Shown piece after piece: positions 1-11,771 of a stretch of DNA of 64,000 nt (within the stretch, counting starts at the first letter, position 1; each line of letters opens with the position of its first letter). Location of the stretch: positions 18,472,868 to 18,536,867 of the forward strand of contig OY987246.1 in assembly GCA_963920765.1 (NCBI GenBank). The letters are read 5' to 3'. This DNA is from Ulota crispa. Its lineage: Eukaryota > Streptophyta > Bryopsida > Orthotrichales > Orthotrichaceae. Made by a program: the position numbers and the translations under genes. Under the pieces are notes generated by a model. That model had not been told where the DNA came from. It made no database searches and worked only from the letters and a program-made list of their open reading frames with translations.

Positions 1-336
1 TGATTGCTTTAAACAAAATTGTTTCCAAAAACGTTTGCTAAACCACAAAAACATTTGTAAGTTGCATTAATAAAAAAATATATTCACAATTCTTGTGAAC
101 TTTGTCCTCAATGACTATAAACAGGTCATTAAGGGCAATTTTTAGCTTATATGAAAAAAAATAATACTCACTATGGACACGCTATTTGTACTAGTGAAAT
201 TACATTCTCTCAACAATTTGCGTTTATCATTAAGTCATTAAGAATTCTTATTTGAGGAAGTTCCAAATCATGAAATTGTGAAAGTTTTTCACATAATGTA
301 ACTCTATAGTGTCTCAATGAACCTTGGGGTTTTTAC

Positions 337-2143
337 CAATGGATTGTGATGGGTGATGCAACCAAGTTTGTGACATTCACAATAATGATGTCACCCTCAT
401 GGGCACGAATAGCTGGCCCTGGAAATTGGCCATTTACTACGAGCATGGATTTCGTGTGATTCAGCCTTGTGAATTTTGCATAATCCACCTGCACAAGCAA
501 AGCCCACATCAAAAAACATGAAATATTAGGTGATATGTTAAAATTAAAAAGTTCACACTGGAAGCAATAAGAAACTTAAAAGAACTAAAAAAGTAACTTT
601 TCAATAGTGGATTTTAAAACTAAGATATTGATTGCCGTTTTACAGATTTCATTAAACCAAAAAAACCACTTCTGATCTTTCAATGAATATGTGATTCACA
701 CTACTCTTCAAGTCCTATTTGCTTCTCAAAATTTGATCAAAATCTGGGACTCAAACATTCACATATTGCCCCCCACATCCCATGTCCCAAACCCCAAGTC
801 TTTGTTCACTTAAAAATGATACATTGCAACACCTTGGCATCAAGAAATGGAAACATTCTTCAAAGAGTTGATTCCAATTAAAAAAGGAAAATCCAATTAG
901 GGAACCAAGTCCATTTACCTGAAAATTCAAGCAGCTATATAAAATTGATTTTGCTCCCTTTACAGTTCAAGAAATTTGGGATTTGAAAAAAGATATATAG
1001 TGTTAGGACTGGAGACATAGTGCAGTCAATTATTTTTGTTACTTTGTCTGATAATATGCACTTCCGAAATAGAAAATTTGCAGGGGGTTACGAAAGCTCA
1101 ATCTTCAGGAACCACTACTCGTCACTATAATTTTACGGTAAGTATCACAACATTTATTTTGCTCCCTTTATAATTAAAGAAAGTTGGGATTTGAAAAGGG
1201 ATATTTAGTGTTAGGACGTGAGACATAGTGAGAAGCTCCCCTAGATCATTGCTCAACCCCTAAATGTCTGAGGCTTCTTTTTTTTTACTTTTAGGAACTT
1301 GCTCTAAATTAAACAAAAAGTCAATCTTTTAATAGGTTGTATCAATTTTTTAAAATTATGACCATAAAAATTTAAACTAGATATGTCAAAGGTCATATAG
1401 GAAAAAAAAACACAACAATATCACTTATGGATAGAAAGATTGTAATGTTTGATCATGAGGGTGTTAAAATTGCAAAAGTGACTTGAAGTCCTTCAATCCT
1501 CTTTTTACAAATTGAATTTAAAAATAATTGGTCACCAAAAAAATACAAGGTTAAGGACATAGCATACATAACTTCAATCACTTTACGGCTTTTCAAAATC
1601 TTTCCCACAATTTTTTTAAATGAATCTCTAGTGTAATTTTTTCTCTAAGATCTAGTGTATTTGAGGCTCATTTCCAAGAGCTCTCAACACTATAGAAATT
1701 TAAGACCAAAGTTGCACATAATCTTGAACAGAAAAATTAAAGTCAATCATTTTCAAAATTAGATTTTTGATGCTAAACCTAAACTTCAAAAAGAATAATC
1801 CAAAAGTATATACTACTAAAAATAACAACTTGGTTAAGCTTTATTAAACTTCAAAATATTGTTAACACCAAAATTTGGTACCTTAGGCATTTAGGGTTAA
1901 AAAGCCAATAGTATCCTACTATCCTATAAATACTCTACCATTTTCAAAAATCTCAAACTTAAACTTGTGGATCCCTTCCCAAGATTCAAAGTCAATGCTA
2001 CTTACCGTAAAGGTATAGTGGCGAGTGGTGGTTCCTGAAGATTTATCTTTCACAACCCCCTGCAAATTATCTACTCCGGAGGTGCATATGACCAGATAAA
2101 GTAGCCAAAACAATTGGCACCATTTTCTACCAGAAAAGCCCAT
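337..2143 (-). CDS. Laccase (multicopper oxidase), N-terminal exons 1 and 2 only; gene continues beyond the window start
   Basis: Two exons are visible on the minus strand. Exon 1 (2143 to 2006, 46 codons, phase 0) encodes a signal-peptide-like hydrophobic stretch followed by TTTRHYTFT and a GTAAG donor. Exon 2 (488 to 337, 152 bases) follows a TGCAG acceptor. It reads VVNGQFPGPAIRAHEGD and then NVTNLVASPITIHW, ending in phase 2 at a GTAAAA donor. VNGxFPGP and the IHWHG-type copper-binding start are hallmarks of plant laccases, and an intron after RHYxF is, from memory, usual in that family. Laccases are secreted and oxidise monolignols and other phenolics in the cell wall. Exon 3 is not present in bases 1-336, so the gene is cut by the window edge or is broken there. 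An in-frame ATG at 2182 is an alternative start; I prefer 2143 because it gives a shorter signal peptide. Intron 1 (about 1.5 kb) contains an inverted exon-1 copy and a 642-bp mobile element. Confidence 0.82.
1021..1137 (+). pseudogene. Inverted, 5'-truncated copy of laccase exon 1
   Basis: This plus-strand stretch is open for 39 codons and ends SSGTTTRHYNFT followed by a GTAAG donor, closely matching exon 1 of the laccase on the other strand (SSGTTTRHYTFT, GTAAG). The upstream hydrophobic part is also shared, including VICTS/IICTS and the ENLQGV/DNLQGV region. The start codon is missing: an in-frame TAG lies directly before it. Two similar segments of about 75 bases (roughly 945-1020 and 1150-1232) flank it as direct repeats. 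It lies inside intron 1 of the minus-strand laccase, so that primary transcript would carry its reverse complement. I read it as a duplication remnant and not a working gene. Confidence 0.72.
1256..1897 (+). mobile_element. 642-bp ACCCCTAAAT-ended inverted-repeat element, copy 1
   Basis: It starts ACCCCTAAATGTC and ends CATTTAGGGT followed by TA, so the two ends are inverted repeats. The interior matches the element at 23159-23804 in the same orientation over most of its length, for example a shared stretch reading ACAACAATATCACTTATGGA and another TTTGAGGCTCATTTCCAAGAG-like block. No transposase is seen, so it is non-autonomous. The left TA flank has become CA. It lies in laccase intron 1. 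Confidence 0.7.
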
Positions 2144-2182
2144 TCCACAATACTGCAATCTCAACTCCATCATGCCCACCAT

Positions 2183-3165
2183 AACTGTCCTGAAAGCTCT
2201 CTACTTTCACTAATATCCAGGATAAATGACGTCAGGCTTGAGTTTGGTCCTCCTAGAAAATTTCAGTCATTTGGCACCCACATCTCTTTAGAAAAACTCA
2301 GTATTGCACCAGCCAGGAAGGACTTTCAGTTGCCTTTGCATAACTACTACTACAGAAGCACTAAAAAAAAGGCTAACTAACACTCGGAAGCTGAATGGAA
2401 AGCTTAGGAAGAGTTTTCTTCTAAATGGTGGGGCTTCTAATGATTTAATTCATGTTCATTCGAAACTTATATTGGGGACAAGTTGAGGTACCTTGAGTGC
2501 CGTTCTTGGTGGAATGATTTATTTCCATTTTGTGTAGCTACTTTGACCATATTGTTTCCATTTTGTATAACTACTTCATACCAAGTTGACCATATCAAAA
2601 CCATGGCTAATGCGTTCATGCTTAATAGAAAGCAAATGATTAATGAGTTCTAATCATAAGTTAGGTAGAACACAATATCAATTGCAATGCAGTCTTTGGT
2701 AGGTAAGCTAGAACAATTTGACCAAGGAAAGCTCATGGTTCAGGGAGAACCGGGTATTATTGCAAAGTTAGCCGGTCAAAATGATTTTTTTTAGAGTGTG
2801 AACCTACCTAATAACGACCTTTCATTTTCATACGGACCTTATTATGTGCATGCCCATTTAAAATTTTGTTCAGATTGGCTAATGGAAGTCAAATATCTCC
2901 TAAACACAGATGGAGAATTTGAGACATTCCATACCAATTGACGTGTAGGTCAAGGGCTCTTTAGAGTATGTCCTATCTGCCAACAATAAAAACCCCACTT
3001 CGACATTAGAAACCAAATTTGTTGGATAGTAAAATCAAAAAATAAACATAAAAAAACGTTTGTATGTTCTATGTAAATAATTGTCGTGATTTGGCTTTCA
3101 AGAAGGGAATTTCTTTTGTTTTGGATAGACCCAACTTTGGGAGGCAAATTTCCTTCTTACAATTA
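2183..3165. other. Intergenic; upstream region of the laccase, no gene seen
   Basis: The short open frames here (for example 2304-2486) have no family features, and no splice-linked exon set could be built. The minus-strand laccase promoter should lie just above 2143-2182, but I could not pick out a convincing TATA element. Confidence 0.4.
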
Positions 3166-3459
3166 AGGTAGTAGCACCCATAACTGTCAAATTAAGGGTT
3201 TTGAACATGATGACTATTAATAAACATCTAGTAAATTATAGGATCCTAGTAGCAAGAGAAAAATGATAGTTTGCACTTTTGAATGTATTATTTGGATACT
3301 GTGAGAATAAGTTGTGAATTTTTAAGGGCCGACCGCAATTGCACCTAATACCAAGGTTTCATGTTCACATGTTGCACATCTTTGTAATTACATCTATTCA
3401 CTTCCACATATTTTCCAAGATATTAGAAGTGATGATTATGGGTGTTATTGTTGTTACCT
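3166..3459 (+). mobile_element. AGGTAGGAGCACCC-family MITE, copy 1
   Basis: It is a relative of the elements at 32028-32341 and 52153-52503, all in the same orientation. Ends read TA-AGGTAGTAGCACCCATAA and, on the right, ...GTTACCT-TA. The shared interior includes GAATGTATTATTTGGATACT and TTCATGTTCACATGTTG. It is non-coding and about 294 bp. Confidence 0.75.
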
Positions 3460-4189
3460 TATGTCAATTTTCAAAAAGTGTTCACATGTAGGCATTTGCC
3501 ACATTTCCAATTGAACCGAGACTTGGAACTTGGAACAAAATGTAAACTTACAAGTTCCAATTTTTCAATCTCTTAACTAGTGAGATCTTAATGATTTAGT
3601 CTTTTGAGAATTTGGTGCAACTTGGAACATGAGAATATGAGACAAAGTGTGAATTGCCCTTATAAAAGTATAATCAATAAATTGGTACAATTCCCACACT
3701 TGGAGATCATCTGCAACAAATTCCAAATTGAATGCAATTTAGTGTAATATAAATTCTGGGTTTGGCACAACGCATGGTTTCTTATGATTGCCAACATTTA
3801 TAAGCTAAGTTCTCAGTATATAAAATTGTATAAATGCAAACAAAAGTGCTAGCAAAAGTTGACATCAAGTACTACACAAGTGATTCCATTGCATTGTGCA
3901 TCAACAATACTAACTGGTACTATATTATTTATTTATTTTTTATCAAATTTGCCAGTTGCAATAGAAAGTAGTTCAAAGTAAGTTAAGTTTATTAAATATA
4001 ATCTATCTAGCAATATTTTAAACATATCTAATACAATGTGACTCAAATGGCCATAACATCAAGGGGATTTTGTAATCAAGTGTCTCAAGTAGAAAGTGTG
4101 TGAAGGATGTTGCACTAAGGAAGCTTCTCCACCAAGTTGCCACTTGAAGATTGACAAAAAGTTGTGTCCAAAACCCTATTTAGAGCATA

Positions 4190-4327
4190 CACTACAAGGA
4201 ATGGTGTCCAAATTGACATGTTAGAATTGACTAAATGTGTCCAAATTGACTAAATGTGTCCAAATTGACAAAAAAAACTATCCTAATTGACAAAAAATGA
4301 CCTAATTTACAATGTTCCCTTGTAGTG
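4190..4327. mobile_element. CACTA-type MITE, 138 bp, with 3-bp target duplication ATA
   Basis: Ends are CACTACAAGGAATG and CCCTTGTAGTG, inverted copies of each other with the CACTA terminus of En/Spm elements. ATA directly precedes and follows the element, matching the 3-bp target duplication of that superfamily. The interior is made of repeated TGTCCAAATTGAC blocks and has no coding capacity. Confidence 0.78.
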
Positions 4328-4423
4328 ATACGAATGGGGTGCATGCCACACTGTCATACTAATCAAATACAATTTACCCAAATAAGTGTGAAAGAGTGTG
4401 ACATTGATCAAATTATTGCATTA

Positions 4424-5381
4424 ACCCCTAAAGGACCAAGTGGCTATTCAACAACCACTTGAGAACTTGGGTAGGGTCATATGAGGTCAATTTTTATTGG
4501 AAGTTCTCAAAATTGTTATATAGGGTGTAAGTATGTATCCCATAAGTGGAAATGTAATTTTTTCCCCAATCGGATGCTCAGTTCAAAAGTTATGGAATCC
4601 AAAAGAATTTGGGCAGCTTGGATAGTTTGGGCATCTTTGGAGAATCTTATGCTAAAACTCTCATCAACTTTTGAAACTTGGCAAGTATGTAACAAAAAAT
4701 ACATGGTGTTCAATTGTCAAAAAAAGTACAAAAATTGAGGTCTCAAATCACATTCTAAAGGGAGTCAAACTTTGTTATCTATGTTTGGGTAGTTTTGAGA
4801 AAAAAAAATTCCTCTAACTTCAAACGCTATTATCTTTAAATCTATAAATCCAAAACCCTTGAAACAAATTTTCACATATTCCAAATGTTTGTGTCTAACT
4901 TTCCCTTGTTCAGATTTCAAATAAAAGACTTCCTCATTGCACAAGAAATCATGAAAGAATGACTAATGGTATTGCCAATTCACTAAACCTCCTTGCATTG
5001 CAGGGTGATTTAGAATAAGCTAGATTCTATCTTTGCATCTGAAAATTTTCATTAGTGAACCTAACATCATATACTTGTGAATGGTCAAAAAGCTCAAATT
5101 TATGTAGAGCAAAAATTTTACTCCAAGAAGGCTCAAAGTTTGTTGACCTGGTTTTGCAGGAATGAAAAAAAGCTATTTTTTCCACTTTAAACATTATAAT
5201 CTTACAATCCGTGCGGTCAAATGGGTTGAATTATTTTGCACGTATTAACCTATCTATTTGACACACTTTTGTATGGTTGGAATTGAGAAAAAATGTTTTT
5301 ATTTTCAATTTTGGGTAATGCACTAAAAGTTGGTAGTTTCTAAGATTTTTTCTCAAAATACACTCTTGGTTCTTTAGGGGT
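4424..5381. mobile_element. TA-flanked ACCCCTAAAGGACC element, about 958 bp
   Basis: The left end reads TA-ACCCCTAAAGGACCAAG and the right end CTTGGTTCTTTAGGGGT-TA, a terminal inverted repeat. The right-hand TA (5382-5383) is also the left-hand TA of the next element, so the two abut with one shared TA. Small open frames inside show no transposase features. Confidence 0.72.
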
Positions 5382-5636
5382 TAACCCCTAAAAGACCAAT
5401 TGTCCCCTCAAGGGACAAATGAGATTTTGGGCATGTACTTACAACTAAACTACTTTATATGATTTTCTGAAATTTTTATGGAAGATGGGGAATTCAAAAA
5501 TCTATGTGAGCATCTAATTTTTCTTCATTTTGATATTTATTGAAGAAGTTAAAAATGAAGTTACGGGAAGGTTGAGATTGGGTAGCCCAAAAAACTCTTA
5601 AAAAATTGCATTAAAAAATTAAAAAATTAAAAAAAT

Positions 5637-5842
5637 TTCTATAGACTTATATGTAAGTGGGGAGCTTTGAATCATTCAATTTTCATTAATGAGATGAAAG
5701 TTATGAGAAGTTTTTGTTTATGGGTAGGTATGGTTTCTCTCAAAATCACACCTACCCGCAAAAAAAACTTATCATAACTTTCATCTCATTAATAAAAATT
5801 GAATGATTCAAAGCTCCCCACTTACATATAAGTCTATAGAAA
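5637..5842. repeat. Internal hairpin, about 93-base arms
   Basis: Left arm 5637-5729 and right arm 5750-5842 are reverse complements with very few mismatches, for example TTCTATAGACTTATATGTAA against its complement at the right end, and GGGTAGGT against ACCTACCC at the loop. The loop is about 20 bases. It sits just inside the left arm of the 2.7-kb element and may be a separate MITE inserted there. Confidence 0.8.
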
Positions 5843-6674
5843 CTTTTTTCTTTTTTTCTTTTTTCTAGATTTTGCTTCCTAGTTTAGGACGCCAATCTGT
5901 TTCTAAGAAGTTTTAGATCAACACTCTATCTTCTTCTCTTTACATGCATAGAAAGACATTAAAGAGTATTAACTTATGGCATAGACATGGATGAAGAAGT
6001 CATCGAATAAAATGTAGACTGATTCCCACCCTCCCACCCTTTTGGTTAAAAGAGGCTGCAAAAAAACCCGTGAAGCTAAAAGTAAAATTTGCTCTTATGC
6101 AAATTTAAGAGCTTGATTAACTTCTCTTAAACTCTAGTCCGTTATACCAGATATCTGGAGGCTAACACTGCTCAACTAAAATATACATGGAGCTCTCATT
6201 GTTGTCAGCTATTGATACGCAAGGGATACGAGCAGTCTTTGTGATTAAACGCACTACTCACAAGATAGGTTGTACAGGAGCTGATATTGGCAATTTGAAT
6301 TTTGGAGGCAATTTGCTCGAGACAGTATGCTTTGTGTTTTTCGTAAAGCACGAAGAGCTGCAAGTCTGATTAGAGACATGAGAGTGCTCAATTGGTCCAC
6401 TTGATCGAATTATTTTTATGGACTTGCTGTGAGTTGTAGTCACGTACTTTCATAGACAAGCTGTGAGCTGTAATCAAGGTACAAGCCTTAGTCACGACAC
6501 AAGTTATTTTTCATAGCAGGAGGCTCTGGTCTCCAACGTGCAGATCCCTGCTCAAAATTTCTGGAGTGAGACGTGCTTTCTAAGTAGAAAGTAGTCACAC
6601 TGCACTCTGATATTAGCTTGAGAATACACTGAAGCTGTATCGACACTCACTGAGGGTACACGGGAATAGCGATA

Positions 6675-6710
6675 ATGGCTTCATCCTCATCACAACGTCC
6701 TGGCAGTCAG
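6675..6710 (+). other. First-exon-like segment inside the 2.7-kb element
   Basis: An ATG opens MASSSSQRPGSQ and the frame then meets CAG-GTTTCT, which resembles a donor site, with a stop two codons later if unspliced. The surrounding 6040-6720 is visibly less AT-rich than the element arms. It looks like a captured host gene start, but the protein is too short to identify. Confidence 0.3.
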
Positions 6711-7274
6711 GTTTCTTAAGTGCTTATGATACTGTTATAGTATATCTTGTTGTTTGTCTTTGGAAACTCCTAGTGAAAGCAATAACAAGCGTAGTGAACT
6801 TAAGACACCTGATGCACCTCACTAATCATACATTGGCTTGTGTGGTTTTTGGGATGGGCACAAGTGAGGTTCACTACCTCTTGGAGTTTTTTCCGACAAA
6901 TTTCAAAAGACTTCTACATCAAACTTTCATGATTCTTGGGTCTTTAGTATTTGTTTTATGGACCTATAGGTGGCTTCACCTTGAATACTATTGATAAGAT
7001 ACTATTATGAGTACTTTGGAGAATACTACTCTTTGCTTAAACGTACGTTGGATTGGTTTATAATGAGATTTGATGGTTCAAATAGCATGTTATTTTACAT
7101 ACATCGTACATGCTTCATACTATGGGACTTAAAACAAGCCTTGAAAAGGGTTAGACTTGACGTGGGTAGTTGAGACTTCTAGATCTAAAATGATCTTGAA
7201 AAGACAAAATATTAGCAAAAGACTTGAGTAGATTAGTACCTGTTTTCAGGATGTTTCAGAAAGCTCTTTTCATT

Positions 7275-7800
7275 TTTTTATTATTTTTATTATTTTTATT
7301 ATTTTTATTATTTTTATTATTTTTATTATTTTTATTATTTTTATTATTTTTATTATTTTTATTATTTTTATTATTTTTATTGTTTTTATTATTTTTATTA
7401 TTTTTATTATTTTTATTATTTTTATTATTTTTATTATTTTTATTATTTTTATTATTTTTATTATTTTTATTATTTTTATTATTTTTATTATTTTTATTAT
7501 TTTTATTATTTTTATTATTTTTATTATTTTTATTATTTTTATTTTTTTTATTATTTTTATTATTTTTATTTTTTTTATTTTTTTTATTTTTTTTATTTTT
7601 TTTATTTTCTTACTTTTTTTATTTTTTTATTTTTTTATTTTCTTACTTTTTTTATTTTCTTACTTTTTTTATTATTTTACTTTTTTATTTTTTATTATTT
7701 TTATTTTTTTACTTTTTTTACTTTTTGTATTTTTGTATTTCTGTATTTTTGTATTTTTGTATTTTGTATTTTTTATTATTTTATTATGATTATTATTATG
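7275..7800. repeat. 9-bp (ATTATTTTT) tandem array, about 30 units, decaying into T/A-rich sequence
   Basis: From about 7275 to 7545 the unit ATTATTTTT is repeated almost without error. After that it degrades into TTTTTTTTA-like runs to about 7800. In one frame it gives a spurious Leu/Phe-only open frame of about 200 codons. It lies in the cargo part of the surrounding 2.7-kb element. Confidence 0.9.
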
Positions 7801-8593
7801 ATTATTTTTTATGTTATATATTTTTTATATTTTTCTAATGCAAATTTTTAAGAGTTTTTTGGGCTATCCAATCTCAACCTTTTTCCATAGATTCATTTTT
7901 TACTTCTTCAATAAATATCTAAATGAAGAATAAATTAGATGCTCATGTAGATATTTGAATTCCCCATTTTCCATAAAAATTTCAAAAAATCATATAAAGT
8001 AGTTTAGTTGTAAGCACATGCCCAAAATCCCATTTGTCCTCGAGGGGACAGTTGGTCCTTTAGGGGTTAATTGAGATAACTTGAATATTGAAACTAAATT
8101 TTAACTTGAGGACATGAAATGTTTCATTTATTGATTATAATGATCTGAATCCAAAGGGCGTTTTGGTCTTACTAATGGAAACAATTTTAGTATTTCAATG
8201 CACTAATAATTTCATCTAGTGTTGGGGACATTGATTATGAATTGGTAACGCTAAATGTTAAAAACATTACCATTGACATCAAAAATAAATGTCAACATAA
8301 ACATTAATTATCAACTATATTTCCACCAAAATTTCTAAATTAGTACCTTATTAGTTTAGTTTAAGCTTCAATAGAATCCAACATTGACACTAACTATCAA
8401 CATGAACATTAATTGTTAACTAAATGAAAATTAGAGTGAATAAAATGATAAGATGAATAATACTATAAGTATCATAATACTAAATATTATGACTAGTGTG
8501 GCAATTGCATTTTTTGGGACTTGAATTTCATATCATCATTTTTCATTTAAGTTGGAAACATAAAGGAAATGCAATTCATACTAAAATAGGAAA

Positions 8594-8812
8594 TGCACAT
8601 ACAAATCATACAAGGTTGGCATAATTATGTGCACACAATATGGCAAGGTTGACCCAATTATGTACATACAATCATGCAAGGTTGATTTGATTATACACAT
8701 ACAATCATGGAGGGTTGACCTAGTTATTCTCAACCCTCACTATGCATTTACAATCATGCAAGGTTGACCTAATTATAGTCAACCTTAATTGTGCACATAC
8801 AATTATAAAAAG
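8594..8812. repeat. Minisatellite, about 5 copies of a 45-50 bp unit
   Basis: The unit resembles CATACAATCATGCAAGGTTG followed by ACC and an AATTATG-like block. Copies begin near 8600, 8640, 8690, 8745 and 8790 and diverge moderately. Confidence 0.65.
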
Positions 8813-9445
8813 GTAACTATGCACAATGATTAGCATGAAGATATCATAGACATTGGAGTCCTTCTCTATGCTTCTTTGTTGTACACCATACCTCTTTAAT
8901 ATCATAACTTGTAGGTGCCTAAAACATAAATGACAATATGTAGTTTCATATAATTGTAAAAACAGAATGATGTATGCCAAAGTGGTATTAGCACTTGAAC
9001 ATACAACTTTTCTTGGTGTTTGCAGAATATTTTTGTGTGCAAGAGTTTTACTTAATTGTAGTAGTTAATGGAAGGGTCCTTCAAATCATCTCAATGCTTG
9101 TCATTCATTGTACTTATTTGCAAAATAAAAACAAAAACATATTTGTTTGCAATGTGCACAAAAGAGGTTCCAAGGATCATTTGATTTTGTCCCAAGTCTC
9201 CACACGTGATGCCTTATGTGATTTTGTCTTTATTGTGATTGGTAATACATGCATGTCTTGTATCTACGTTTGCTTGATATTCTTTCTATCATTCTTGAGT
9301 TTAAACTCATGAGGACCTAAAGTCTTGTTTTAAGGGTTACAAAATGTTTGAAATTGTACATATTATAAAAGCAATATACACTAATCTCCTCTCCACATGT
9401 GTCAAACTTATTGTTGTCACATTTGTATGCAACAAGGTCAACATA

Positions 9446-9597
9446 CACTAATAGAAAATAAGGCTCAAATCAAGCAGTCCTAATCAATACAAACATATCC
9501 AAATTAGCACAATTTTGTTCAAAATGTCCAAATCAATACATCCTAATCAACAAGATAGAATTGATTTGAGTTCCATTTTCTAGTAGTCAAACTTTGA
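9446..9597. mobile_element. CACTA-type MITE, about 150 bp
   Basis: It begins CACTAATAGAAAATAAGG and ends CCATTTTCTAGTAGT. The interior carries repeated TCCTAATCAA blocks also present at 26236-26375 and 40241-40366. The terminus is of En/Spm type. Confidence 0.65.
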
Positions 9598-11241
9598 AAA
9601 TGAAAGTACCAAGTGAAAATCTTTCATTTCTTAGAATTTGGTAAGAGAATAAGGGGTGCAATATGAGGTATTTTGATTTTGGAGAAGTGTTACTTCCCTC
9701 TCTCCATTGTCAGATAAAATCCTCTTCCTCCAGAAAGGATATTCTTTGAAAGTTATTGAATATATATATAGTACAGATGTAATGCTCTTGTAGGTGGTTA
9801 GTGAAATTAGGTGATACTAGCAATTGACGCTTTGTACACTATGCATTCACTGTTAAAGTTATATTAGAAATTCCAAATGATATAGTGAAAAGGAAAAATT
9901 TCAATAAATCTTCAAATTGTATCTATGTGATAATATCAAAGAGAGTGGATATGTGATATTAAAGAGGCCAACGCCGGAATGTGATATTACAGAGGTCAAT
10001 ACAATTATATGTATAATATGTGATATTACAGAGGGCCTTGTAATTTTAGTAGTACAATGAAAAGAAAACCAGGTGTATACCAGTTTTTTGCAGCTGTGAA
10101 GTCCAAGTAATTGTGTTTGGATTGAAAGGTTGTTTTCATAAGTGGCGTTCGGTTGTTTCCAAGTTTTCACAATATCTCTATGATTTTACTTTTTTATAAT
10201 GTAGTTTGCAACCTCTATAACCAGTTTAAGTTTTTTTCAATGTTCTGATTGTTCTGATTTTTCTGAAGTAGGTGAAGGTAAACATATCAAATTCCATAAT
10301 TTTACAACCAATCTTATTATATAAGTAGTAGAGTATTTGAAATCTTCAATTATTAAAAGGAAAATGTTTTGAAATTCTTGCTATGGTGATTTCCAACTAT
10401 AAAGGCTTTGAGATTGATTTTTATCTGGAAGGTAGGGAAACGAATCAGTGTGAAGGGTTTTTTTAATCTTTCAACATGGACTCTCCATGTGATGGTTGAT
10501 TTCATTTATTTATTTATTTCTTTTTGCCACGCGTTACAATAGATTTTATCTAGGATCTTGATACTGTCACCCCCTAATACTGCCACCCCACTTGAAATAC
10601 AATTTTTGTAGAATTTTTATTGCACCATTGTTATTTTTTTTATGTCTTTTTGCTTTGAGTAATTCAAGATTCTTATATTTTTAGTTTCAAATTCAAGTAC
10701 CTCCAATTTTTTGAATATAGTTTTAGAACTATAGAGGCAAGACAAATATTTTGATTCAAATCAAGATTTTTTTTACTGAATTCTCACATTTCACGCTCAA
10801 AGCACACCTTGGGATGTGACGTTAGTAATTTAGGGTGTGACTTTAGCAATTCCCCTTATGTATTATAGTGCAACAATACCTGGTGGAACCCCTACAAATG
10901 GGGTGGTAGTATAAACGGGCTGGGGGTGGTTGTATAAAACGGGGGTTGCAATATCAAGACCCTTTATCTAAGCACCTATGGAAGACCAACAAAATACCAG
11001 AAGACCATTAAGAAAAAAAATTGAAGTTCAATAAGAAATTTATACAATCATCAACAAAAAAAAACAAGGAGAAACACATTTTTTTCCTAATTCACATAGA
11101 TCAAACTATATTTTAGCCATAGTACTTCTTATGAATGAGAAAAAAAAGACAATCATCACCTTAACACATCACCTCCCAATTTAAAGAAACTTCTACAAGT
11201 TTTTCCTTGTGCTGATTCTTTAAAGGGCACTAACAGCCTGC
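9598..11241. other. Intergenic, nothing recognised
   Basis: AT-rich sequence with short open frames only. A duplicated GTGATATTA(C/A)AGAGG block recurs around 9950-10035. No exon series, RNA gene or clear inverted repeat was found. Confidence 0.4.
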
Positions 11242-11771
11242 ACCCCTAACCTTGCAATTGACCATTTTTTGGTCGCTGTCCATTTTTTGCAAGTTGCATG
11301 AGATGAAAAAAAAATTCCAAATTTAATAAAAAAAAAAATTCAAGTCTACTTTCCAACCCAACTTGAATCATGTCAATCCATGTTAAACTCCATCAAGAAG
11401 AATTCTTCAAAGACAAGTACTTCAATATTTGCTAATGTTATAGAATTTACTATTTTGGGAAACTAATGATGTTCTCTCCTTTGAAAGGATTGCATTTTTG
11501 AAGTTTACAATAGAATGTTTGTTTTTAACCAATCATACCAAATTTTAAAATTTATGAATAACATTTGTATTTTTGGTGAATATTAAATAATAAATGCTTT
11601 TGAATTCAATAAATAAAAATCCAAATTTTTTTTTGAATATTTGATTGAACAAATAATTACTAAACATCATGATCCTTGTTTTCTCTTTTGACGCAAACTT
11701 CATCAATATTATACAAGTATCATTTTATAATGCATCTATGTTTCACCCTTACCCCTTGGGCTTTTAGGGGT
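11242..11771 (-). mobile_element. ACCCCTAA-ended element, 530 bp, inverted copy of 12179-12736
   Basis: The ends are ACCCCTAACC and CTTTTAGGGGT-TA. Its reverse complement matches 12179-12736 along most of the length, for example the TTTGAAAGGA and CCCAAATAGTAAATTCTA blocks. The two copies lie about 400 bp apart. No coding capacity. Confidence 0.7.

Larger units (their letters stand above)
5384..8067. mobile_element. 2.7-kb TA-flanked element with about 240-bp inverted arms and non-repeat cargo
   Basis: The left arm (about 5384-5625) and right arm (about 7826-8067) are reverse complements with scattered mismatches. They start ACCCCTAAAAGACCAATTG and end TTGGTCCTTTAGGGGT, and TA lies on each side. 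Inside come a second hairpin (5637-5842), about 1.4 kb of less AT-rich sequence that includes a first-exon-like segment at 6675-6710, and a 9-bp repeat array (7275-7800). The end sequence resembles the 925-bp elements at 25295 and 27676. No transposase is recognisable, so mobility would have to be supplied by another copy. Confidence 0.7.

Noticed and set aside
7224..7838. Open frame of about 200 codons made almost only of Leu and Phe
   Set aside because: It is the translation of the 9-bp ATTATTTTT array and its decayed tail, not a protein gene.
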